DNA from: Oegoconia quadripuncta
Taxonomy: Eukaryota; Arthropoda; Insecta; Lepidoptera; Autostichidae
Direction: 5' to 3'
Length of the DNA: 64,000 nt
Assembly: GCA_949316235.1 (NCBI GenBank)
Contig: OX438741.1
Location: 11,161,124-11,225,123 of the forward strand
Below are positions 9,745 to 20,284 of the stretch, piece by piece (the stretch's first letter is position 1; the number at the start of each line of letters is the position of its first letter). The position numbers and the translations under genes were made by a program. Under the pieces are notes generated by a model. It saw only the letters and a list, made by a program, of their open reading frames with translations. It did not search any database and was not told the origin of the DNA.

Positions 9745-9950
9745 GTTCTAACCTTTTATTCCAATGGTCCGGTGTTGGAGAGGCTGGTAATCTGTCATAC
9801 AGGCTGTCCTAGTGCAGATGCCAGTCTCTCACATAAATTTAATTTAATTAATTGTTTTAAGAAATATTATATACTATACTTGTAACATCTAATTTGTGTG
9901 TGAGAACAAATAAAGATTATTATTATTATTATTATTATTATAGTTACACC
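9745..9950 (+). mobile_element. LINE 3' UTR with (ATT)n tail
   Basis: It starts directly after a 21-bp A run (9724-9744), probably the tail of an earlier insertion. CCGGTGTTGGAGAGGCTGG, ACTTGTAACATCTAATTTGT, AACAAATAAAG and (ATT)7 follow. The order UTR, AATAAAG and trinucleotide tail fits a LINE end. No coding sequence remains. Confidence 0.6.
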
Positions 9951-10065
9951 CCAATAACATTATCCTCCTTGGGGCGGTCGGGTAAAAAGATAACAAACGA
10001 AAGCTAAGGGATGAATACGAATATTTATCAAAATCGGCCCCGAGACTCCTTTGAGCATTTTTAAT

Positions 10066-10210
10066 TTTTAACCGACTTAAAAATGAAGTGGTCTATGCTC
10101 GTTTGTACGTATTTTTTTTTGTATCGGATCTAATATTATGAGCTCCGGAGATGGACAATGGAAACTTATTGAAGTCGGTTGGTTTGCAAATTTTTTGGCG
10201 GTTCAGTTAT
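10066..10210 (+). repeat. Dispersed repeat starting at AACCGACTTAAAAATG
   Basis: A TTTAACCGACTTAAAAATGA opening, an inner T run and a GAAGTCGGTTGG near the far end resemble the common moth repeat that starts AACCGACTTCAAAAA. The CCGACTT and AAGTCGG pieces are inverted relative to one another. The parent element is not identified. Confidence 0.5.
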
Positions 10211-10342
10211 TTGTCTTATGTCTTACAGCATTTGGCCATTCAAGCCCACTTAAAAATTCACCATGAACAAATATTTATGTATCCGTTGTCCTAACTGTAG
10301 CCTATTGCTTGCCTATTGGGACTCGATAATTGGTAGAAATTT

Positions 10343-10648
10343 GGAGCGTCGATGGCTCTGTGGTTAACACGCAGTCTCCCAATTTGGAAGGTCCGGGTTC
10401 GACTCCCGGGCAGGCCATGTACCAACTACTTTTTAAATTTAATTTAATTACATAAGTGCATTTATCCGACTGCTCTTAAACGGTGCAGGAAAACATCGTG
10501 AGGAAACCTACATGCCTGAGAAATAAAAATTCAAAGGCATGTCAAGTCCCCAACCCGCATTGGGCCAGCGTGGAGGACTAGGGCCCATACTCCCTCATAT
10601 ACGAGGGAAGACCTATATCCATGCAGTGGGTTGTTTACGGACTGATGA
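10343..10648 (+). mobile_element. tRNA-derived SINE, family D, copy 1
   Basis: The head has an A-box-like GATGGCTCTGTGGTTAACAC and a strong B-box GGTCCGGGTTCGACTCCCG. The body includes TTATCCGACTGCTCTTAAAC, AACATCGTGAGGAAACC, CATGCCTGAGAAATAAAA and a GGACTGATGATGATAAATAA end. Family members lie at 61930-62226 and 37783-37910, both reversed. It abuts the tail of a family A SINE. Confidence 0.85.
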
Positions 10649-10649
10649 T

Positions 10650-10896
10650 GATAAATAAATAAATTAATATTTAAATATTTCGGACACTTACACCAATCAT
10701 CTAGACCCAAACTAAGCAAAGCTTGTACTGTGTATACTAGACAACGGATAAACATACATAAATATCTATATAAACATCCATGACTCGGGAATAAATGTTC
10801 GTATTCATCACATAAACATTTACCCCTCGCGGGATTCGAACCCGCAACCGTTGGTTTCGCCGACAGGGTCACTATCCACTACACCAATCGGTCGTC
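10650..10896 (-). mobile_element. tRNA-derived SINE, family A, copy 2
   Basis: The head on the minus strand reads GACCGATTGGTGTAGTGGAT with B-box GGGTTCGAATCCCGC. The body matches the copies at 790, 23510 and 39936. The overlapping 113-codon minus frame is only the SINE body read through. It sits tail to tail with the family D SINE, so the junction near 10649 lies between two opposed A/T tails. Confidence 0.9.
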
Positions 10897-10929
10897 TTTG
10901 ATGATGATGATGAATTTTACATATTTATG

Positions 10930-11090
10930 CTTGACTTACTGTGTGTGTGTGTGTGCTCTATGTCGTTGTGGCGGGCCAGGCCCACGGGGCTTGCGGACAC
11001 GGGCCGGCTGCGGCCGGTAGCTTACGACCGTGGTGTCCTGTACGAGGTGTGCGCGGTTTTGGTACTTGAATGTTTTATTTATTTTTAAAT
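10930..11090. other. GT microsatellite and GC-rich patch
   Basis: A (GT)7 run lies at 10941-10954. It is followed by a GC-rich patch (10970-11050) with CGGGCCGGCTGCGGCCGG. No protein match or splice signals were recognised, so the patch is unassigned. Confidence 0.4.
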
Positions 11091-11299
11091 ACATTGTTTT
11101 GTTTTCCGTCGTTATCTTTAACGATCTTTAAGAATTTAATTGCAAGCAAACAACTTCGGTAATTTAGGAACTTCCGAATGCTCAGTAACTTTAAAAAGTA
11201 TTGCATCATTTAAGAAAAATAGTGATAACCATGATGTCAATAGAAGAAATATCTAACGATAAACTTGTAGGTCGCATAAAGTCGCCGCCGCAGTAATTC

Positions 11300-11660
11300 A
11301 TGCATAGTATACGCTTTTTCAATAAGGTTTCTGTTGACATACAAAATCTTCCTTCCAATAAATTTAAATATACTATTAACCAGAAACTTATTAAGAAAGC
11401 TTATTATAAAATATCAGACTATCAGATCATATCCCTGGACATAACCAGCTCGTTCGCATGCTCATGTTTCACAATTAATAATGAGATATAAAAACTTTTA
11501 TGTAATACAAAAACCTGTTTTTAAAACAGCAACCCCTCGAGTTTCTTGCTTGTTCTTCTCAAGGGAACATATTGCATTTTGAACAAACAGTAGTTTAAAA
11601 AATGTACAATTGACTATTTACATTTATTTATTTACAAAATAAATCATTTTAGACTTTGAC
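11300..11660 (+). pseudogene. LINE ORF2 C-terminus plus 3' UTR
   Basis: The frame at 11300-11491 reads IRFFNKVSVDIQNLPSNKFK, then LIKKAYYKISDY, and ends at FTINNEI and a stop. The signature (IRF-NKV--DI-NLP-NKF, then K-YYKISDY) is the conserved C-terminus of a Jockey/CR1-like LINE ORF2. The same signature occurs at 53431-53706. The 3' UTR carries AGCAACCCCTCGAGTTTCTT, ACAAAATAAATCATTTT and a GACTTTGACTTT tail. Everything upstream of the last 60 codons is missing. Confidence 0.8.
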
Positions 11661-13683
11661 TTTAAAATAGCAACTATTATCAAGCCTACATTTTTAAAGA
11701 AGATATTTTATTGTATTGTAATTTAGAGATAATTTTTGTGCGCAAATAAAATCACCGCACAAGTAACTACACTAAATTATGTTTCCACGTTTTAAATTTA
11801 TTAATCCAATGACCTGGCAGGTAGATCCGTGTAGATTATTAAAAAAAAACATGCCTAAGCCGGGCTTATAAAACACGTATGTAGATACTTACACTAGTTT
11901 ACATCAACGCCTCTTTATAATAATTGCCGATGCGCGGTCGGCGGTCGCGATAAGGGATTACACCCCGGGCCCTCATTCCAGTACACGCCGGGGGACTCCA
12001 CACCCCCTTTTCATTCACCCCCTCATCGCTTGCCCTGCTGGCTTTTTTCTCGCGCGCTTGCACTTTGCCACAGAAAGTAGAGCGGAGTGTATATTGAATT
12101 ATGAATTAAGATTATGAGCGATCCCTCTCTTTGGGTTAGCTAGTTTCTTGGTGGTTTGTTATCCAACTATTTCTTTTTTATGTCTAACTTACTTGTATAC
12201 GAGGTTTGCTTTGTATGGGCTATATTACACCACGCTGGCTCATAAGCGGATTGGTTGACTTTATGTCAGACTAGTAGACCCCACCTGACAAAGCATAATA
12301 AATAATATCATAAAATGGTCTTTTTTATTATAAACGTATGCTTTTAAAAATATATTATGTAGGTGTTCAATATACATAATATAGTAAATTTCACGTTTAA
12401 AAGATACTTTGTTTCATTTAAACCAACATGGACGACTAATTATTCTGTTGTCTGTAAAAACTCTTTAAACGTTAAAACCAGCAAACCGCATGCCAATTGG
12501 CCCTTCAATAGTTTTAAATATTCCATGAGATTGCGGAACTCCTCCCTTGTTTTTGTCGGATCTTCTGTTTAAGCAAAGTATCGTCGAGTTCGTGACCGGG
12601 ATTATATTTTTCGGCTTATATACTTGACGCCCCTTCATATCTCAAGTCGGCCGCGGCAAGAATTTGCTAAATTTTTCTTATTTTTGTACTTCATCCACAC
12701 TTTCCTTTTTGTTACAATTTTACATTAGGCCAAGTTATGAAGCTTAATCACCATAAGCTGCCGCTTATTATTATATTATAACTTATATTAGTCTAGTGTC
12801 GTTCAGTCTCCCAAGGCGAACTTCCATGACTTATAATGATTTGTCCATGGGTTGACGATCAGAGAATTTTGGACTGTCCTCCCCCACCAATACATGAGAT
12901 CTTCGGATTTATGCTCAGTTACATTCTAGCTATAAAAATTATTTTCATAGCCTGCATTGGCAGAGCTTTGTGCATACAAATAAATTTATACGTACGCTCA
13001 AAATTCTGCAGATTTGTCGAGTATAAACTCGACCTAAATTATATTACTTCAGTGTAGGTACGTAGGGCTCGCTTTACTATGGCTGAGTACACTACGTGCG
13101 AACGGGATCCTACTTGACGCCGACTGTGTCTAAACAAAGGAAAATATTCCCCGCAGATATAAACAAGTCCGCATTCAAAACGCCCACTCGCCAATAAAGC
13201 AACGATTCCTCAATCAGGCAGCCGGTAGCCGGGAGCCCCACAGGCACCCGATAGAGCCATAACGAAACACAAAACATAGCGGCGGCGCCCGGACAGAAAC
13301 CAGTCGGGGCAAATTAAATATGTAGGAGGCGAGCTCGCACCCACGCTGGCAGGGTTGGCGCGGTTTAATTTGTGAATTTTTTGTTATTTATGTGACCCTC
13401 GGGAAGCGTTGATGGGTTAGGTTGGTGGGAATATTGCAGTGGCAATCTTTTAGTTTTTCAACGTTGGTATATTGCCCTAGGTGAAACGTGTTTCGAAGTG
13501 TCGCTGTAGTGAACCCGTTGAAAACATCATTAATACTTTTGCTCAAAAAATATTGCATATATACCATGTACACATTATACCAAGGTGTCTATAAAAGCAT
13601 TACTTACAGAATACAAATAGGTAACTCAGCGAAAGTTAAGCCAAAATATTAGGCAAGTTTCATTATTTATTTACAAGTTTAAT
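11661..13683. other. Mostly single-copy DNA with GC-rich patches
   Basis: No gene is supported. GC-rich patches at about 11925-12060 and 13080-13345 stand out from AT-rich flanks and contain no recognised repeat. Short open frames at 12363, 12836 and 13388 have no recognisable domain. A TAG/GTACGT juxtaposition lies near 13055. Confidence 0.45.
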
Positions 13684-13735
13684 CATCATCATCGTTATAT
13701 TAGCCACTGGACGTCCCCTGCTGAATATAATTACT
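13684..13735 (-). repeat. Family E repeat fragment
   Basis: CATCATCATCGTTATATTAG, CCACTGGACGTCC and CCTGCTGAATATA match the end of the family E repeat at 2522-2645. Confidence 0.55.
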
Positions 13736-14309
13736 ATAAAAAAGGGTGGAAAAGATAAGTGATCTCACTCAATTATTCCTAAACTATGCAAGATATTGAT
13801 ATTTTTACTGATAATCAAAAGGACGCCATTTAATGAAGGAAGCTTAATAAAATAATATTTAAGAATTAAGAATAATTATCTGAGAAAGCCCATACACCTA
13901 TTATGTCATGCACTAATCATATTTTAAATAAGAGTGGACACACATGTATTCATTACCTATCAAAATTTTGATAAAAAAGCAATGCTTATCTCGAAACTTG
14001 TGCATAAAATCCTCCTACTTAGCTGATAGAAAATATTTCAATAAGAGTTATTTTGTTCTGAATTTTATTACGTAATAGCTGATTAGGCTTAGCTTAATCT
14101 GTGTCGTCATAATTCGAAATTAATAATTTTCGGTCATCATTTGCAACCCTAGTTCAGACAGCGAGCGTGCCGTCATTAGAAGCGGCGGCGACGATGGCGT
14201 TAGCGACCCGCGCCGCCTGCCGCCATACTAGACATTTTTTATGCAATCCTCAAGCTGTCGGTTTTTTCAACATGATGCTTGGCTTACTAATAAATAGATA
14301 TAGATGCTA
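13736..14309. other. AT-rich DNA with a small GC patch
   Basis: No gene is seen. A GC-rich patch at 14155-14230 (GCGGCGGCGACGATGGCG) has no splice signals and no recognised protein. Confidence 0.45.
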
Positions 14310-15275
14310 GATTATTATTATTATTATTATTAAATTCTTTATTGCACACAAAAATAAAATACAAAGAACATTTAACATAGATGATGAAGTGTACAAAGGC
14401 GGTCTTATCGCTGATAGCGATTTCTTCCAGACAACCTCAGTTAAAGAAGCTTTTTTAATAAGTAGTTGGATAGTGCAAAGTAAAAGCTGAATAACTTAAA
14501 TATCAGTAGGTACATAGACGATACATAGAAAATACATAGGTATAGTGGAATACATACAAAGATAAACACTTACTAAAATAAACAAACCATATAAATAAGT
14601 ACAATAATAAAATACACAAATATATATAACAGTATATACACACATATACCCACATATATACAATTCATTAAGATAAATAATAGTCCTTTAGACGCAGTTT
14701 AAACACTGCAAGCGATTCTGCGTGGCGAATACTTAGTGGTAGTGCATTCCACAACTGCGCAGCCTTAATGCCAAAGGATCCCGAGTATTAATTTGTACGG
14801 CAGCTGATGGGCTTAAGCAAATTGTCTGTTTTAGACCTAAGGGGTACATCGTGATCGGATCCTAAATATGTAAACAGATTTTTAAGGTAAGGGGGGGAAA
14901 TCTGACTGTATAGTACGTTATAAAGAAGAGTGAGGATATGCAAGTTACGTCGGAGTCTGATAGGAAGCCACTTTAATTGCGCCCGGTATGCGGATATGTG
15001 ATCATACTTGCGAACTCCGAAAATGAAACGGATGGCCATATTCTGAAGGCGTTCTAGCTTATTCAGCAGTTCTTCTGTGAGATCGAGATATGACACATCA
15101 GCGTAGTCAAGAATGGGAAGAAGAAGTGACTGAGCAAGTTCTACCTTTGTTCTAATAGGTAAAAGGTTTTTCCACTTTCTCAGCGAACCTAGCACAGCGA
15201 AGAACTTGCGACTTACATGTTCGACATGGGGAATCCAGGAGAGCGACTTGTCAATTTGAATACCGATTCTAGATT
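14310..15275 (-). pseudogene. 5'-truncated LINE: post-RT region of ORF2, 3' UTR and (AAT)n tail
   Basis: From 15275 downward the frame reads IQIDKSLSWIPHVEHVSRKF, FAVLGSLRKWKNLLP, then LLPILDYADV and LERLQNMAIRFIFGVRKYDH, then LKWLPIRLRR. This is the conserved region following the reverse-transcriptase palm in Jockey/CR1-type LINEs (the YADV..L and LQN.A.RFI motifs). The 135-codon frame is 14788-15195. The 3' UTR runs to an AATAAAGAATTTAATAATAA tail at about 14310. Tails of the same family recur at 34985-35112 and 61140-61225. The catalytic YADD region is absent, so the copy is dead. Confidence 0.85.
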
Positions 15276-16140
15276 CAGATATAGGTATATCTTATTTTAT
15301 CTTATAGTAGATACGATGTAGGGATTCATATATATTTATTGTAGAATGATAGATACATACTATTTAGCTCGATTTTCTTGTTAGGTCGCGTGGTATCGAG
15401 TTATCGTCCCGTGGAATTAATTTGAAATTTGGAATTAAAAATAACCACATTATATTAATCCAGGACATTAGTTCCATATCCAAAACCGTTCAGGCGTTAC
15501 AGCATAATTGCGTAACAAACATCCAATCATCCTAAGAAGATGGAGGGCTTAAATGTTTTTCTGAAAGGAGAAAGATTAGTGGAAAGCAAATGGTGGGAAG
15601 AACTAAGTTGGTCAAGAGAATGGCCTCATTCTGAAGAAGAGAAAGAAAGAAGAAGTTTCAGATGGAAATAATTTTTTTAAATAAGGAAGAGCTAGTTCAA
15701 TATGAAGAAAGAATTTCCGAACGTTTAAAATATTTCAGTAAATATTCGTAAATAATGCGAATAATTATGTTGATGTTTAAATTTCGTTGCAACTGCGGAC
15801 TGAAATCAAAATTAAATAACGTTGATGGGGATTAATCGGCAAGAGACTATGATGAGGTTTTGTTTTGTTTAATGTGTATGCTTACATTGTTTAATGTGTA
15901 TGCTTACATGCAATAAAGTGTTAAATAATAATAATGAGACTGAGAAAAGTTTATTAAGGTTTTACAAGAGGAAGAGGATGTATATATAGGTTTTAAGTAA
16001 AAAAGTTGCAATTTACAGTCACCTAAACTTCAAAACTAGTTAATATTTTTATAAGCAGGATTGTGGGAAGCGGGAATTTGAGAGACTAACGGAATATTTG
16101 AGAATAGAGCTATAAAAATCCGATACGAATTTGTCTCGCG
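15276..16140. other. Single-copy AT-rich DNA
   Basis: A GTTTAATGTGTATGCTTACA block is duplicated in tandem at about 15869-15910, followed by TGCAATAAAGTG and (AAT)n. This suggests the end of a LINE-like insertion. No coding sequence is recognised. Confidence 0.4.
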
Positions 16141-16290
16141 GGACTTTAGCAAAACGGTTGATGATTAGTGCGGGTATACCATGAAACCAACGGTTGCGGA
16201 TTCCTCGATTCCCGGTCGGGATAAATGTTTGAGTGACGAATACTAAATTATTCCCGTCTGTATAGATGTTTATGTAAGAAATAATGTTGA
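16141..16290 (+). mobile_element. Degenerate family A SINE head
   Basis: GGTTGATGATTAGTGCGGGT, AACCAACGGTTGCGGATTC, GATAAATGTTTGAGTGACGA and TTATTCCCGTCTG follow the order of the family A head and first body segment, with many substitutions. The B-box is disrupted. This is an old, inactive copy. Confidence 0.55.
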
Positions 16291-16639
16291 TATATAGTTA
16301 AGTAGTTAAATTTTAGGTTATAATATAAAGAATATTTGTATTGTATTGTATAAATGTATGAATCTGTAATTTAGAATATTAAATTTGACAACTGAATAAT
16401 GCTTAATTAAAAAATAAGTTAAATAATAAAATTTTTGCCTGCCGCATCACTGGTAGAATATAAGATCCTCAAACTAATTTGTGACCTTATAAACTATGTT
16501 CTTGCAAATAAACTATTCTATTCTAATAATGTTGATATTAGTGTAGAGCGCTGATCATTTTAATCTAACCTTGATTACATTCAAGTGAAGATCAACTACT
16601 ATTATACTCCTTATCATATAACTATAATTAATCGTAACA
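16291..16639. other. AT-rich DNA, nothing clear
   Basis: No gene or clear repeat was found. TTGTATTGTATTGTATAAAT and GCAAATAAACTATTCTATTC at the ends hint at LINE tails but are too short to assign. Confidence 0.4.
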
Positions 16640-16972
16640 CGAGAGATTTGTGGCTGACGGACCATTATAAGCACGATACATAAAGCGACAAACCACCGGT
16701 GGTTAGAAACTCTAACTGCTATACCAAAAGGTTGCGGGTTCAAATCCCGCTAGGGGCATATGTATGTATGATGAATACATATTGACATGTATTCTCGAGT
16801 TATGGATGTTTTTCATTTATATATGTATTTATTTACAAAAAAAATATTTATGTATATATTTGTGTAGTATATCAACCATCTGGTATCCACAACACAAGCC
16901 TAAAGTTGTTTAATGTGAAACTAGATGGCGTTGTGTGTATGTCCAAGGATATTTATTTATCATTTGTTTATT
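16640..16972 (+). mobile_element. tRNA-derived SINE, family B, copy 2
   Basis: The head carries GGTGGTTAGAAACTCTAACT and a B-box GCGGGTTCAAATCCCGC. The body (GATGAATACATATTGACATG, then ATCAACCATCTGGTATCC) ends in CTAGATGGCGTTG (16921-16933) and an A/T tail. The first 30 bp are more diverged than in the copy at 57475. Confidence 0.85.
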
Positions 16973-17644
16973 TTATTTACTTTAGTTACTTACATACTAG
17001 TAAAATACATGAATAGTCACTCGTATTAATATGCTGAATAAAATATCCCAAATAACTTTTTTTTCAAATGGATAGGTAATGTAGGATGTTAACTGTAGGT
17101 TTCAAAATATGTTCGTACTCGTAGCAAACCACATCTATTAGCTACAACCTTATTGTGGCACGACTGCGTACGACATAAAACAAAGAGTATTCCACAGGCG
17201 CTCCGGGTTTACGTACTTATAGAAGCCGTGTCGGGTTGGCGGCAGTGGGCGGCCCACAAGCGCTGCGTGCGCCAACGTACTTACGTCTAACTATTGTAAT
17301 TTATATAGAATATCCACATATTATAGCCGCACTGCACGTCATTAATTCACCGGAAGGTTCGCATAAAAACTAATGTCTTGCTGTAGGTACAAAGAGATCA
17401 ATTTCTAAACAGTTTGTCTGAAAAAGTAAAGAAAAGAAAGGGTAAAGAAACGAGTATTTTATTTATCAAAAACAATAGAAAATATCCGGCCGGCCAATTT
17501 CATAATTGTTATCTTATTCTATTTTTGCTGTTAGCTTGAAATATTTTAATTTTATGTAGTACTTAGATTACACTTATCATCATCATATATCATCAATAGG
17601 ATATCCACTGTCATATAGGTACCTTCAGAAATGGCACTTACACT
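16973..17644. other. Single-copy DNA with a GC patch at 17195-17285
   Basis: No gene is recognised. The GC-rich patch (GTGTCGGGTTGGCGGCAGTG) lies in AT-rich flanks. No splice signals or repeat match are visible. Confidence 0.45.
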
Positions 17645-17770
17645 TACTTAACTACAATCAAAGCATGCCCTATCTCTCTTATATTTAAGAGCTATGCTCT
17701 TGTCGGTGGAGTCCTTTCCATACTTCTCTACATTCCGCCTTTTCTTTGACTTCTTAATACGGAACGTCTT
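17645..17770 (-). pseudogene. RTE-like LINE C-terminal fragment
   Basis: On the minus strand one frame gives EVKEKAECREVWKGLHRQEH followed by a stop. It matches the C-terminal EVK.KAESRE.W...HRQE motif of the better copies at 45495-45740 and 47500-47960. An in-frame stop precedes EVK. The plus-strand 60-codon frame at 17694 is a shadow. Confidence 0.65.
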
Positions 17771-19129
17771 TTACTATGGTCCTATCATAACATCGATAAT
17801 AGGTAATTGCTTTAATGTCAAATGGAAGCATTATTATTCGTATAAAACTTCACATAACATAACAAAAATAACATAGCACTGTCCGTAATAAGACCGAGAA
17901 CAATCAGTTAGATTAATCATAATAAAAATTAGTTTCGTTTCGCAGACATACATTATAACTGCATACTAAATACCAAGAATCATATTATAATCATACATAA
18001 CATAACCCACCAGCTACAATTACGCAACACAACACCCTCGAAATAACTGGGGGGTCATAAATCAAAGCATCAAGTCGCCTCAGCCGGCGCGCACGGCAGC
18101 CCATTAAACCGGGTCGGTGACAAGGTGACGTGCTCGCCGCGGGGGCGCGATAAGCGGCCCGTATCCTGTGTCGTGATGCTCGCCCGCCTGCCTCGTTCAA
18201 TATTTAAGCATCGACTATACGTGTTATGGATGCCTGGTACTTTGGTGGATTACTATACGGTTGGATACGCTCTTCATAAAGTCACTCTGTTATTTACCAT
18301 GTATAGGCATAAAATATATATGTCTGTAACTATATTAAACGTGTAATAATTTATATTTCGCTCCACAACAAGTAGAGATTAAGTATAGGAATGATTATTT
18401 ATGATTAGTTAATCGCTTCAATGAATCTTATCTATTTTATTTTAAGAGCTGTTATGTATAAAATGACAAGTATATTAAAAAAGCTTTTCCACTACGCATT
18501 CATTCGTGATGAAAAGGGACCAATCGATTGGTCACATATATCTAACAAAGGATATTTCGCTATATTCCTATTCACCACAATGTATCCTTCCAAATACTTT
18601 AATTCTGTATATGTATAACATACCTATGTGATTTTCTAAGAAAATATGACGGATAAATGAAGCGATTGCGATTCGTTGTCACGTTTTTCGACATTTCTTT
18701 ATTGCGTTGCGATCAAAGTGCTTAAGAGTTATGCTCTCAGTTCGGTGGCGCAATGTGATTGAGACAATACAAATTCCTCCAATAGGGAACGTACGTCATT
18801 TATCCCATAGACATAGTGTCTATTACGCTGAGCCCACAGTAGATCTGACGTGAAGTGGTTGGGAATTACCGTTTAAGGTTTGAGACCAAACACAACCGCC
18901 GTTTTTAGGTCGAAATACTTACATATGATAAAGTCATGTTTATTTTTAGACACTGTTTAAATTGAAACACTTTTTTTCGTATAAAAGAGAGAATGTGTGA
19001 TAACTCGCAAGTATACTATTATGTTTATAATATGTACCTATTCAATAATATACAGTTTTTTCCTATACGCCAAATGCATACCGAAAACTGTCTTCACTTT
19101 TCTAAAGCTTTTACGCATATTCGTAACTG
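17771..19129. other. Single-copy DNA with a GC patch at 18040-18200
   Basis: No gene is supported. The GC patch (GTGACGTGCTCGCCGCGGGG) has open frames on both strands (69 and 73 codons) with no recognisable domain. It may be regulatory. Short AT-rich frames at 18421 and 18997 are considered chance. Confidence 0.4.
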
Positions 19130-19192
19130 TTGAATCCCGAAAAATGCCGCGATGTAATTCAACGTGGGCGAGCCCGCGGGCGGAAAGCTAGT
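19130..19192 (+). mobile_element. Helitron-like 3' end, truncated
   Basis: GGGCGAGCCCGCGGGCGGAA then AGCTAGT is the same hairpin-plus-CTAG terminus as at 5895-6131 and 35120-35301. The preceding element body is missing. Confidence 0.6.
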
Positions 19193-19564
19193 TATATTAT
19201 AGGTAATATATAATATTGACACAGTATCAAGAGTTACCGAGCTCGCTACCCTCTGCGTTAGCACGCGACGAACGGGCCCCGACAGATCCCATGTCACGCC
19301 GCGTGCCGCCCCCGCCCGCGAACGCCCCGCACTCGCAACAGCCGCGCCCTGCCCACGCTGCGTCTTGGCTGCTACGGGCTGTTGTGTGTGCCGCTCAAAT
19401 GCCTTTACCGTACATGGGAAAATCAAATTTTGCAACAGATAATGTTAACTTCAGTCTTGGATGTATGTAGTTAGATATGCTGCTACTTATTCTATTGGAA
19501 CTTTTGTATTGGTCAGAATGCTTCATATTTCTCGGAGTTAGGGTCAGTTAATATTTGTCGACCA
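19193..19564. other. GC-rich single-copy patch
   Basis: Positions 19230-19400 are GC-rich and open on both strands (113 codons minus, 84 plus). Neither translation contains a recognised domain; the minus frame is arginine- and alanine-rich as expected from composition. It could be a regulatory island. Confidence 0.4.
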
Positions 19565-19748
19565 GAGGGCGGAGTGTGAATTATGTCTCGTTTTAACTTT
19601 ACCATCTCGTTCACGTTTACGCAAACAGTATCTATGAAAAAAATCGTTTGCCAAACTATCCGCCAAAGGCGCTGCACATTTCGTCATGCAAGTCGTCACG
19701 TAAACGTGTAGTAAAGTTAAGTCGAAACAAAACTCACACTCCGCCCTC
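19565..19748. mobile_element. MITE family M2, copy 1
   Basis: The 184-bp element has matching inverted ends GAGGGCGGAGTGTGA at both termini. They continue into a longer imperfect inverted repeat with GTCTCG, TTAACTTTAC and ACGTTTACG. Two further copies lie at 34788-34980 and 40998-41180. It has no transposase. The 74-codon minus frame is read-through of the repeat. Confidence 0.75.
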
Positions 19749-19927
19749 AGAATAGCGCTACCGAACATCCTCTACCTTAATTTCGAATAATTAGATTTTT
19801 ATTAATTAAACCGCCAAAAACGGCAAAGGAATCATCTAATCATGCCAATTCTAAAACCTTGCTTGATCTGTGTTTGAGATTCGGACACCACTTTAAAGGC
19901 ACAGACAAAAAAAGAATATTATATTAG
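19749..19927. other. Short spacer, nothing recognised
   Basis: AT-rich spacer between two MITEs with no gene or repeat assigned. Confidence 0.4.
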
Positions 19928-20284
19928 GAATATTATTTCAAGGTTTCACATGAGATATTTTTTAATTTCTGTATTAAAAAATGAAACGGTGACGGTTCAC
20001 GGTGAAACCTTGAAATAATAAGTCATATAATAAAAAAAATTTGAACAGAGCTCTTTTCATGTGCTTCCCATAATCACTTCTTAGATTCGCTGAAACTTTT
20101 ATAAAGCGGTTACTTTTAAAAATTAACGCTGCCTATACTTAACTTAATGTTATCCGGATAATACACACAAAGTTTAGCTAAATTTGGGTTTGCCGTTCCC
20201 AAAAAAAAAACAAAAATATTTGTATGGAGAAAACAGTCTTAATGAAATTCTTCATACAACACGCCAACTTCATAATAGACCTAA
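19928..20284. mobile_element. MITE family M1, 5'-truncated copy with an internal rearrangement
   Basis: It aligns with 3476-3890 from GGAATATTATTTCAAGGTTT to the right terminus (CCTAA at 20284, followed by TA at 20285). Inside, ATTATTTCAAGGTTTCAC (19932-19949) recurs as an exact inverted copy at 20002-20019, absent from the other two family members. The left inverted repeat is lost. Confidence 0.7.

Noticed and set aside
10531..10872. 113-codon minus-strand frame as a gene
   Set aside because: It is read-through of a family A SINE and part of a family D SINE.
10930..11050. GC patch as a LINE or host coding exon
   Set aside because: One frame reads without stops for about 35 codons, but no motif or splice signal could be recognised.
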